DNA from: Candidatus Opitulatrix roisinitermitis
GTDB lineage: Bacteria; Actinomycetota; Actinomycetes; Actinomycetales; Bifidobacteriaceae
Direction: 5' to 3'
Assembly: GCA_031288355.1 (NCBI GenBank)
Contig: JAITRN010000020.1
Coordinates: forward strand, 1 to 37,029
Length of the DNA stretch: 37,029 nt
The position numbers and the translations under genes were made by a program. This document shows positions 1-10,400 of the stretch, in pieces. Positions within the stretch are counted from its first letter, which is position 1. Each line of letters begins with the position of its first letter. The notes under the pieces are model-generated. The model was given only the letters and a program-made list of their open reading frames with translations, did no database searches and was not told the DNA's origin.

Positions 1-449
1 CAGGCTTTGTCGCCAACTTTTATTTTATTATTAGCTGCTGTGGTAGATAGGCCAGAGCCTTTATAAATCAAATCTCCGCCGGTCCAGCTGCAAATAGTGT
101 TATAAAAATTAGTGTTGTCGCTGGAAATATTGCCGCTGCGGCCTGTGGAATTGTCGCAATTAGCCATCGCTTTATTCATATAGGCATAAACTGTTTTGGC
201 TGATGGAAAAGTGCTGTTGCTAGAATTTTCGTCTATTGTGTTATTTATCCCTAAATTGGTTAGTGCACCAGCTTGTGTCGTGGCTCCTGTGCCCCCAAAA
301 CTAATAGGCAAAGAAGCTCCTGAACCGGCCGCATTAGAAACCGAAGAGCCTGTTAAAAATGAGGCAATTGTGAAGAGCACGAAAATGGCTAAGGCTCCTA
401 ATTTTTCTAATTTAATTTTCTTTAATTTCAAATTGGTAAAATTACTCAT
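1..449 (-). CDS. Secreted/surface protein, N-terminal part (truncated by window edge)
   Basis: Reverse complement from ATG at 449 gives an open frame to position 1: MSNFTNLKLKKIKLEKLGALAIFVLFTIASFLTGSSVSNAAGSGASLPISFGGTGATTQAGALTNLGINNTIDENSSNSTFPSAKTVYAYMNKAMANCDNSTGRSGNISSDNTNFYNTICSWTGGDLIYKGSGLSTTAANNKIKVGDKA. Basic N-terminus, hydrophobic core and VSNAA-like cleavage site. Missing from the ORF track because it runs off the edge. Confidence 0.85.
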   Translation of the reverse strand, partial: MSNFTNLKLKKIKLEKLGALAIFVLFTIASFLTGSSVSNAAGSGASLPISFGGTGATTQAGALTNLGINNTIDENSSNSTFPSAKTVYAYMNKAMANCDNSTGRSGNISSDNTNFYNTICSWTGGDLIYKGSGLSTTAANNKIKVGDKA

Positions 450-484
450 ACCTAAATTTTTACAAAAAAAAAAAACGCTCACTG

Positions 485-502
485 CCCCAACAAATTATTA
501 CC
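485..502 (-). repeat. Repeat A core motif, third copy, inverted, upstream of the minus-strand gene
   Basis: The reverse complement of 485-502 is GGTAATAATTTGTTGGGG, identical to 720-737 in copy 1. GAAAATATT lies further upstream on the same strand, as in copy 1. Confidence 0.7.
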
Positions 503-545
503 ATAATGTTAAATTTAAATATTTTCAAATTATGCAAGAAAAAAT

Positions 546-686
546 TATTTTTTGAGTACCGCTTGTTTCGCAAGCCTGAGGTTATGCGCAATAATGCGCA
601 ACCTCAGGCGCGAACATACGCGCTGTGCTGAAAAAATGCTTGTCTAATATAAACTACGCACATTTTTTCAGACTACTCAAAAAATA
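546..686. other. Nested multi-hairpin element (outer 13-bp perfect inverted repeat enclosing four hairpins)
   Basis: Outer arms TATTTTTTGAGTA (546-558) / TACTCAAAAAATA (674-686). Inside: GCTTG-TTTCG-CAAGC (561-575); CCTGAGGTT-AT-GCGC-AATAAT-GCGC-AACCTCAGG (575-608); GCGCG-AACATA-CGCGC (608-623); CTGAAAAAATG (628-638) / CATTTTTTCAG (661-671). Confidence 0.8.
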
Positions 687-700
687 TTTTCTCTTGGCAT

Positions 701-808
701 TGAAAATATTAGTTTTCCAGGTAATAATTTGTTGGGGTAGCTCGCTCTGGAAAAAAGTAATTAAATTGTTTTAGTTAATTGTCTTTTATTAGTTGAATTG
801 AAAAATTA
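701..808 (+). repeat. Direct repeat A, copy 1
   Basis: tgaaaatattagttttccaggtaataatttgttggggtagctcgctctggaaaaaagtaattaaattgttttagttaattg...agttgaattgaaaaatta aligns with 901-1013. Confidence 0.75.
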
Positions 809-826
809 GTCTGCAGTCCCACTCAC

Positions 827-876
827 TTTTGAAAATTTTTTTGCTATAAAATAAGCTACCGCAAAAATTTTCAAAA
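827..876. other. Long AT-rich hairpin (terminator-like or structural)
   Basis: TTTTGAAAATTTTTTTGC (827-844) pairs with GCAAAAATTTTCAAAA (861-876) with a 2-nt bulge and a 16-nt loop. Confidence 0.6.
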
Positions 877-900
877 CAATTTCTTGAAAAGCATATTGAC

Positions 901-1013
901 GGTTTTCTAAAATATTAATTTTCCCGGTAATAATTTTTTGAAATAGTTCGCTAGAGCAAAAAAGTAATTAAATTGTTTTTAGTTAATGACGTTTTTGTGG
1001 TTGAATTGAAAAA
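901..1013 (+). repeat. Direct repeat A, copy 2
   Basis: ggttttctaaaatattaattttcccggtaataattttttgaaatagttcgctagagcaaaaaagtaattaaattgtttttagttaatg...ggttgaattgaaaaataa aligns along its length with copy 1. Confidence 0.75.
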
Positions 1014-1056
1014 TAATTGTCAATTTTGGCATTTTATATAACACTTTTTTGGTATA

Positions 1057-1095
1057 TTACATAGTCAGTTTTTTTGGCGCAAATTAAGGCTTTTC
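1057..1095 (+). repeat. Direct repeat B, copy 1 (39 nt)
   Basis: TTACATAGTCAGTTTTTTTGGCGCAAATTAAGGCTTTTC, identical to 1158-1196; degenerate similarity continues downstream. Confidence 0.9.
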
Positions 1096-1157
1096 GCCTT
1101 TATACTCAGCTTTTAAAACTTACATTTAATGTTATTTTAATAATATTTTTTTGCATT

Positions 1158-1196
1158 TTACATAGTCAGTTTTTTTGGCGCAAATTAAGGCTTTTC
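1158..1196 (+). repeat. Direct repeat B, copy 2 (39 nt)
   Basis: Perfect copy of 1057-1095 at a 101-bp offset. Confidence 0.9.
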
Positions 1197-1364
1197 CCTT
1201 TTATATTTCGTCTTTAAAATTCGTATTTAATTATAAAACTATATGACTAATTTTATTAATAAAGTGTTATTTAAGTTTATCATGTCAGTCAAATAACCAT
1301 ATTTCTGTTATTTTTAAAGTATATTGTGTTAAAATATATAATATAATGTGTATTAATGCAACAC

Positions 1365-1378
1365 ATATGTATACATAT
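1365..1378. promoter_or_regulatory. 14-bp perfect palindrome upstream of the giant gene (possible operator)
   Basis: ATATGTATACATAT is self-complementary. It overlaps the first base of a TATAAT at 1378-1383 and lies about 50 nt upstream of ATG 1428. Confidence 0.35.
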
Positions 1379-1427
1379 ATAATGTAGTTGTACATCCGGA
1401 ATCGTAGAAAGAAGGCTTTTTGAGAGA

Positions 1428-4400
1428 ATGAAAAAGTTGAAAAATAATTTTTTGAGGCTTTTGTCTTTCTTGGTTTCGGTTGGAAAAACTTTGATTTATG
1501 AGTTTTCCTCTATTAAAACAAGGCCGCATAATCATAAACATTTGAAATCTGCAACTATAAAAAATTATTTTAAGAAATTAGTCTGTTTTGTAGCAGGTTT
1601 AGCTGTTTTTCTCACAGGAACAATAGTTGCAATCACAACTCCATCTTTAAATCCGGTGTATTCTAACACTTTGATGAAAACTCCGTCTAATAAAGGAGCT
1701 GGTGAAGTTTTGGCTCCACAAGTAGTTTCCACTGCATTTTTGAAAAATAGCGTTGATGAAATATTGAATGTTAAATTGCCTGAATCAAGCTCTAAGAAAA
1801 ATGTAGAAACCTCTAAAAAACATCAGTTATTAGTCAAGGTAGATACTTCTAATGCTAAAAAAGCTGGTGAACTGATTATTGCTGAAAACAATGATTGGAA
1901 TGTGCCAACTCGTGATAAACAGAGTTTTGCTTATAAATACCCTAAAAATAGTTCTAGTTTTGAGGCTTTGGTTAATGTCTCGGATGACAATCATTTAACA
2001 GCTCGTTCCACCACCGACGTAAATATTCGTTTAACTGCTTTGGCTGATTTTTCAGATGTTCCTGCTGTTAGTTTGACAAAAAATTTAGAGTCTGACGGTA
2101 ATGACGATCAATTTCATAAATATTTTAAAGGGGATCCAACTCAAGTAAAACCTGAAACCGCTAAAGGCGAATTGGCTCCAGGCGGCACAAAGGCAATAAC
2201 ACCAGTTGTTTTGTATGATAACCAAGTAGGCATAGGAGCGGCTCTTAGCAAAAATAATTCTCTTTCTGTTTTAGGCAAGGGGTCAATTCCTTCAAGAAGC
2301 GAAAAAGACTCCTATCCTGTCAGGGCGGTATGGCTTACAATTTATGCTGGTGAAAGTGAAGTTAAAATAGGCGGGAGTGTAATTCCGGCTAAAACTAATA
2401 AAACTGTTATAGCCCAGGTGAATGAGGTTGGTTCAGTTGATTTTGAGGTTTCTGATCCTGCTTCTTTTGTTAAAATTTCTGCTTCAGGTTATGTGGGCGC
2501 GTCTTTTTATGATGAGGATCAAACAATTGTGGATGGTGGCATAGCTGTTTTGGGTTCACAAATGGATTCAAGTTTAGCTCAAGGTGTTCAAAATTTTGCA
2601 AAAATTGATGGGATTGAAGGCGGCGCTTTTCTGAATTTAGATAATGCCGATGAACAAAATTATGAACCAAATATAACAATTAATGATATTGGTGAAATAA
2701 CTTTAGGGAAACAAATATATGTTGAAGTAAAAGGAACAGTTGAGTCAAGTCCAGCATTGCAGAATGTTGCAATTTATGCAAATGGTCAATTTATTGCAAT
2801 TGCTAATATTGACCAAACCCAAAGTCCTGCTCGCTATTTTGCTAAAATTGTTCCAGGGGCAGGCCAGGCGAATATTTCGGCAGTGGCCACAACTTATTCT
2901 GGAAAACAAAAAACTGCTAGCACTTTGGCAGATGGGGTTAATGATCCAGGGCCTGATGTTCCTATAGTGTCAGATGACGCTTACACTCTTTCAGATGACG
3001 CTATGAATAGAATTTCTATTCAATCAGCTAATTCATTAACTTTTAAAGGGCCCGAAGACATTGTTGTGCCAGAGTTTGACAATATGGGAAATGTAGTTTA
3101 TGATTCAAACACAGGCAAGCAGCAGGTTCATGTAATTGACGCTGGAGATGTGGTTCTTTCGAATTATAAAGATAAAAGTAATTTTTCTCGAAGGGTTGTG
3201 GCAGTTGATAAATTTCCTTCAAAAATAGTTTTAATTACTTCAGACGCGGCATTGGACGATGTTTTTGAACAGGCCGATATGAAAGAATATCCAACTCTTA
3301 TGCCAAATTCTGCTTTACAGGTGGATTCGGCTTTGAAAAAAAACCAAAAGACAGGTGTCTATGAAGGAGATAAAAAGTTAGAATTATCAGAGGAAGAATA
3401 TAATCAGCTACAAAAAGATAGTAAGACTAGTTCTCAGACTGAGCTAGACTCCGACCAAAGTCAAACGCTTTCAAAAGAGCAGCAGCTTTATAACAGTTCT
3501 GAAAAACAGCCAGATAAAACGGCTCATGTCGGAGAAGAATTTACCGAAAGCGAAAAAAAGACAAATGAGTTTTTGGACGCTTCTGTGCAGCAGATGGAGA
3601 ATGGCGAAAAAATTCAGGGTCTTTATACTGATAAAAATAATACTGATAATTTACATTCCACCGGAGCAATTAAACAAGGGTCAATAACGCAGAATGGAGT
3701 AGCAAGCCCCCAAGCAGATATAGATACTCCTGATGTCCCCTCAGATCCAAATGATCCCCGTAGTGATGACCCTAGCGCATTAAGCGATTCAAACGGAGCT
3801 AATGGGCTTGACATAATAAGTTTGTGCGTTAATGTAGGGTTTGATATTACTGCTAAAGTCACTAGTCAATCAGGTCCTGTCAATCAAGTTGCAGTTAGTG
3901 CAAAAGCTCAGTTAAGGGCTTGTTTCAAATTTAATTTTATAATTGAATTTGGCATAAAGATTTTTTGGAAATGGAATTTTATTCCCCTAAAAGCATCTTT
4001 TCATTTTAAAATAGGTATATACGAACAGTCTTCGGCAAGGGTTTATCTGAAAGGTTCGTTGAATGTTCAAAAGAATTTAGCAGCATATCCTCTTGTGAAA
4101 TTTGATGATTTCTTTGTAGCCATGGTGGCTGCGGTTCCTCTTTGTTTTGAAATTGTTTTCACCACCAGTTATGCTCCCGGTCTAGTTTTTGAGGGAATGG
4201 GGACAGGGTCTATTTATGTTTCGCAAAGTTATATGAATTATTATGAATATAACTCTGGAGCTGACGATAATGGCGTGCATAAACACAGCAAAAATGGCTC
4301 TAAAACAGCTAATGTTTATGGCCAATTTGGAGCTTATTTTGATGCTTATTTTCCCTTGTCGTTAGAGCTTGTAGCATATGGAACGCTTAGACTTGAGTTA

Positions 4401-7400
4401 GCGATTTTGCCTTTTTTCAGAATAGGTTTTCAATTTACATTGTCGAATTATCCACAGCCTGATAATTTGTGTTCTATTTATGGCCCCCCCTGTGGCAGAT
4501 TGAATATATCGTTATATTTTGTTTTCCAAGTTTATATAGCAGCATATGTTAGATTTAAAATTGGCTGGAATTTAGGGCCCCTAAAGCTGCAATTTACGTT
4601 TAAATTTGCGGAGATTGCGTTTGGGCCTATTGGGGTTAATCTTTCTATTATTAGTTTAGTTAGAGAAACTCCGCCTAATCGTTGGATAGACATGTTTTAT
4701 AATCCTAGTGCGCCGGCTCCTGGTCCAGAACCTGGTCCAAGTCCTCCTAATCCAGCATATACGGGTCCGGGTTCAGTTTATAGTTATGGAGATAATGCTT
4801 ATGGTCAGCTGGGCAATGGTGAAAAAGGATCTTCTTCATATGATTTAGAGCCCGCGTTGGGTCTTTCTAATATTAAAAAAGTTGTGTCCTCGCCTTCTTC
4901 AAATGCCACTTACGCTTTAGATGATAAAGGCTATTTATATTCATGGGGCGACAATTCAAAAGGGCAGTTAGGGCGTGGATTTATAGGAGATAAGCCAACT
5001 AATTGGACTTCTTCTTCAAAATCTTCATCTGAGCCTGATAAGGTGGTTGACAAGAATGGTAATCCTTTATCGGGTCTGCAAGATATAGCGGCTTTTGATG
5101 GCGGGGGTTATGCTTTAACTAAACAAGGTTTAGTTTATTCGTGGGGCGACAATTCTTTAGGGCAGTTAGGAGATTCCAGTGCTAATTCAAGAACTTTTGC
5201 TGACCAAATTCCTGCTTTAGAAGCTGTGGAAATGATAGCAGGCGGTTCATCCACAGGTTATTGTGTTAAAGAAGATGGGACACTTTGGGCTTATGGCAAA
5301 AATATAACAAAAACTAGTGGTTCTTGGTCTTCCCCAACACGTTTAGGTTCTATTTCAAAGGCTAACGGTCAAGATGTAAAACTTATAGCTGCCGGAAGTG
5401 ATAATTTTTATTTTGCTTCTGATGATAAAATTTATGGAATAGGTGCTAATAATGGTGTAACTTTTGGTTCAGGGCAGCCAGATTTTATAACTTCTGAAAA
5501 TTATGCACTTGTGGCTAATCAACCTGATACTTCTAAAACTAATGGTTGGCATTCGCTTTCGGCTAATGGCCAAACGGCATACGCTTTAGGCAATGATGCA
5601 CAAGTTTATGCATGGGGAAAAAATGATTTTGGTCAGATTGGAAACGGTCAAAAAGGTTTAGAGAATGTTGGTTTAACAAAATGGCAGAGCACAAAAAGAG
5701 TTGCCAGTATTAGTGCAGGAAACGGTTTTGCTGTTGCAGAAACAGAAGATGGTAATATGTTAGGCTGGGGCAAAAATGATTCTGGTCAGTTAGGCTTAGC
5801 AAAAAATATTTCTCAAACTTCAACACCAACACTTAATCCAGCTAGCCATATTTCGCAAGTGGGGGCAGGGGGCAAAAACTCTTATATTGTTAGGAAAATT
5901 GCTAGTGTTGCAAGCACATCTGGAACTCTAAATCAGGTTGATTATAATTCTGATGGCCAATCTAGCGTATTGCCTGTGCAAGGCATAGCTCAGAACACTG
6001 CTAGTAAAACGGTCACAAATTCTATGGGGACTTTTGTTTTAACCAAAAAGGGAACAGTCAAAAAAATTATTAAAGAAACTCTGAGTTCAGAAGATATTAA
6101 TAATTCCAATAACGAAATAAATAAAGTTGAGGATATTGCTGCTTCTAAAGATGCTATTTTTGCTATGACAGAAGATGGTTCTGTTTTTAGTTGGTCAGAT
6201 AATGTTAATTCTAAGAGTTTAGGCAGAGCGGTTTCTAAAACTGAACAAGCTCAAACTCCAGCAAGAATTAAATTAGATAACACATTAGACGATAAAGGCA
6301 ATGTCATAAAAGAGCGTTGTGGGGAGGCTGATGAATCTGGAGTAACAGGTATTTCAGCTTTTTCAGATAGAGCTTTTGCGATTTGTCAAATCAATGGTGA
6401 AGGTTCTTTAGCAAATCCAGCTCATTTAATTGCTTGGGGGGATAACACAGATGGGGCTTTAGGCATAACAGACACTTCTGCTTATTCACAGGAGCCTCAG
6501 AGGGTCACAAAAATAGATATTGCAGGTTTAGATTTTCAGCCGTCGTCAATAGTGGCAGGAGCAAATTTCACAAGTGTTTTAAATAAGAATGGCTCTGTTT
6601 TAGCTTTTGGACAAACATCAGCTGCCGATTATATAAATGCTGTAAATAGTGCTTATTTCACAAAAGATAAAACTGTTGAAGATAGCAAAAATATAACGTC
6701 AATTACTGCTTCTTGGGGTGGATTTTATTTTGTGAATAAAAAAGGCGAAGTTTGGACATCAGGCCAAAGTGTTAACGATGGCGAAAAGGTTAGTCAAAAT
6801 ATAAAAGTGCCAGTTAAAGTAAATGGCCTTGATTATAATTTTGTAGTTTCTATTTCGGCTTTGAAAACAGATTCTAACAATTTAAATGATACTATTTTTG
6901 CGCAAACTGATGATAGTGAAATAATTGCTTTTGGAAATGATTTAGCGAATCCGCCTGGTTCTATGAAACCTAATAATTTTAATTCTATTTTTAATTCCGT
7001 TAGTGTTTGGTCAGGAGATTCACAAGCCTATATAATAACTGGTGATTATAATAGTCCCTCTGTCTTTAGTGAAGCAGGTTATTTGTTTTCAGCTGGGCAA
7101 AATTCGTCTGGCCAATTAGGCCTGAATTCTTTTGTATCACAAAGCAATTTAGAATTAGCCGAAGCCGCTGAAACTGGTCAAATTACTCAAGCTGCCTCAA
7201 ATAATTCCACAGGTTATGCACTAACTCCTGATGGAAAAATAATTTCTTTTGGCGGCAATTCTTTTGGACAAAGAGGCGTGGGGGATGTTTCAGAGGGCCA
7301 TAATGAAGGCACTTTTGTGACAGGTATGTCAAATGCTGTGCAAATTTCAGCTTCTGGTGATGCGGCTTTTGCTTTAGATAAATTTGGCGATGTTTGGGCT

Positions 7401-10400
7401 TGGGGACGTTTAGCCGATGGGTCATATTTGATTCCTCAGAAGCTTCAAACTGCCAATAATATAATTCAAATTAGTTCTGCTGCTGGTTCTTTATATATGA
7501 TTCGTTCTAATGGATCTGTTTTGTTATGGAATTTGGATTTTCAAAAACCTGCTAAGGTTTTAGAACAATTAAATCATATAGCACAAATTTCGGCTTCATC
7601 CAATTCTCTTTTGGCTTTGCAGAGTTTTAGCTCTGTAGATTCTGACGATTCAAGCAGTTCTGTAAATAATGTTTTAATTTATAATGAAGGTTCTGGCACA
7701 ACGCAAAAACAGGTTTTGCCAAAGGAGAGCGACGGAAAAGATATAACTGTCAAAAATATTGCTGCTAGCATAAATGGCGGAGCTGGGGCGGATGCTTCAA
7801 CATATTATATCACTGATAATAAAGGAGTGCTTTATGCCTGGGGATCAAATTCGGCCGGTCAAGCTAATCCGTATTCTAACGAGCCTAGTTTTTCTACGCC
7901 GCAAGCAGTTACAATTCCTATTAGTTCTAATGCTGTTAAAAGTTTAGCTGCGGGCTGGAAAGATGTTTATTTAACAGATGAGGATGGTGTGGTTTGGGCC
8001 TTTGGCGACAATTCATTTGGCCAGTTAGCTCAAGGAAACACAGATACTATTAGAAAGGTTGTCGCAATATCTGGTTATTCGGCTAAAGGGGTTTCGGCTG
8101 GCGAAAATACGCTTTTTGTTATGGGAGAAACCGAAAAAAATAATTATCAAGCTGGAGCAATTTATGCTTTGGGAGATAATACTAATGGTTCGCTTGGGGT
8201 GGATAGTAAAGAGGCTAAAGTTAATCAGTTTATGCCTGTAAATTCAGCTGTTAATCCATCAGGCGGCACAGCAGGAATAAATTTCATAAAAGTTGTGACT
8301 AACGGCAATACGACCGTTGCTTTAGATGAAAGCAAAAATGTTTGGCAGTGGGGTAAGGATTTTGACTCTTCTTCTGTTAGTAATCAACCAGTGCTTTTGC
8401 AAAGTATAAAAAATGTTTCAGATATCGCCATTGGTGGTCAAGCTGCTTATGCTTTGAAAACTGACAAAACCCTTTGGTCTTGGGGTGCAAATAATTTTGG
8501 TCAGTTAGGGAATAATAAATTGGATATTAAATCTTTGCCTAAATCAAATCCGGGAATAGTTTGGGGATTGTATAATATAGTCAGAATTGGTGCTGGAGGA
8601 GATTTTGCAATGGCTCAAAAATCTGATGGCACAGTTTATTCTTGGGGCAATAATGATTATTATCAGCTTGGTTTAGGGCAATATAAAAAAGACCTTTTTT
8701 ATGGCAGTCCGCAAATAGTTGAGGCTTTGCAAGGTGTGGCAGTTAAACAATTAACAGGCGGTTCTAAAACAGGCTATGTTTTAACAAATTCAGGCGATGT
8801 TTGGTCTTGGGGCAAAGGAGGCAATGGACAATTAGGTGATGGGACAATTTCAGAAAAGAAGGAGTTCCCATCCAAAATTGATATAACTCCAGGAACACGA
8901 AATACTACTCGAGTTTTTGCTTATAATATAGGAGCAAGCGATGATTCAGCTTTTGTTATGGGAAGTGATGGTTTGGTTTATGCTTGGGGCAAGAACGACA
9001 AAAATCAGCTTGGCACCATTGACGGCACCCAGCCAGAGCCTAATCCTTATTTATCAGCTTCACAAAACACTTTTGTTGCCGGTAAAACATCATATTTAAC
9101 TACTGGAAAAAATTCGGTTTATTTTGTAGATTATAATGGTGAGGATGTAGCTGGATTTGGAGGAAATGAAGCTGGGCAATTTGGCGGGTCCGCTCAGTCT
9201 TATGCCACAAAACAAAAACTTATAAAATCCTATAAAGGTAATCCTTTGTCTATTTCTGCTGGCGGCAATCAAATATATATAATTGTGCCAATAGATGTTC
9301 AAACTGGAACAGACACAAATATATGGGCTGTGGGAAATAATGATTCTGGTCAGTTAGGACAAGGTTCATCTGCTGCTAAATCTTCCCAAAAAATTCTTTC
9401 TGTTAGAGCTGTAGATGACGCTCGAGGTGTAACAGCGGCTAATGTGGCAGCAGTTAATCAAACAGGGGCAGCAGCGTTGCAAGACGGCAGAGTTCTATCT
9501 TGGGGTTCGGCTGCTAATGGTCTTTTAGGCAATAATTCTCAAACAGGAACTCGTTCTTTGGCCGATTTTGTTTTGCCGCCAAAAGGTGGTCAGCAGTTTT
9601 TAGTTAATAATTCGTCTGCGTGTATTGAATCATTTTGTGAGGTGCAAGATATTATAAGTGCAGGAGCAGCTTTTTATGCTTTGACTTTTAGCGGAGCAAT
9701 TTATGCTTGGGGGAATTATCAAGGTAATAATAAATTAGTGCCAACTTTGGTTTTGGCTCCTGGCGAAGGTTTAGATAAAATAACAAATATGGACTCTAAG
9801 GGAAGCCGTATTGTTGCCTGGCACGACAAATCTCTTGATAGCTCTTCAGACGATTGTGTCAACAGTCTTTGGGCCTGGACAAATGATACAGCACCTGTCA
9901 AGATAAATATTTCAAATGATAATAAAGACAGTATAGAGAAAGTTTTTGTGACAGCAGACGCTTATTATGCTGTTGTTGTTTTGGCAGCGGGCAATAGAAC
10001 TATTTTTGCTTGGGGCTCTAACACAAATTGCGCTTTAGCAGATACTATCACTTGTAGTTTGGCGTCTGGGCATAAAGAAGGCACTCCTTTTATTCCGGGA
10101 ATGTTGTCTAAAACACCTTTGGTGGATACGGTTAAAGATTTTACTGTTAAAGATAGTCAAAATTTGGCTTTAGATAAAGAAGGTCATATTTGGAAATGGG
10201 GGAAGACTCCTGGTAATATGGATCCGACAATTAGTCAAGATATGACTTTAAGCGGATCAAAATTTGTAGATAATGGTAATTCTCAATTTGTTTATACGAA
10301 ATGTTCGTCAGATTCATCTGATTGTAATCCAACTCAAGTTTATGCTGAAGGCAAAAATAATTATGGACAACTTGGCACAAATAGTGTGTCAGATGTTGCA

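Noticed and set aside
196-555. 119-aa plus-strand ORF in the track
   Set aside because: Antisense to a convincing signal-peptide CDS on the minus strand (449 to 1) and its tail runs into noncoding repeats; no recognisable domain.
713-754. TTTTCCAG/CTGGAAAA stem within repeat A copy 1
   Set aside because: Pairing is not kept in copy 2 (TTTTCCCG / GCAAAAAA), so a conserved RNA stem is not supported.
1057-1196. CRISPR array
   Set aside because: Only two clear repeat copies, similarity continues beyond the 39-mer, and no cas genes are present.
1353-1541. 62-aa minus-strand ORF across the giant gene start
   Set aside because: Overlaps the promoter region and start of the 5,895-codon ORF; no domain or start signal.
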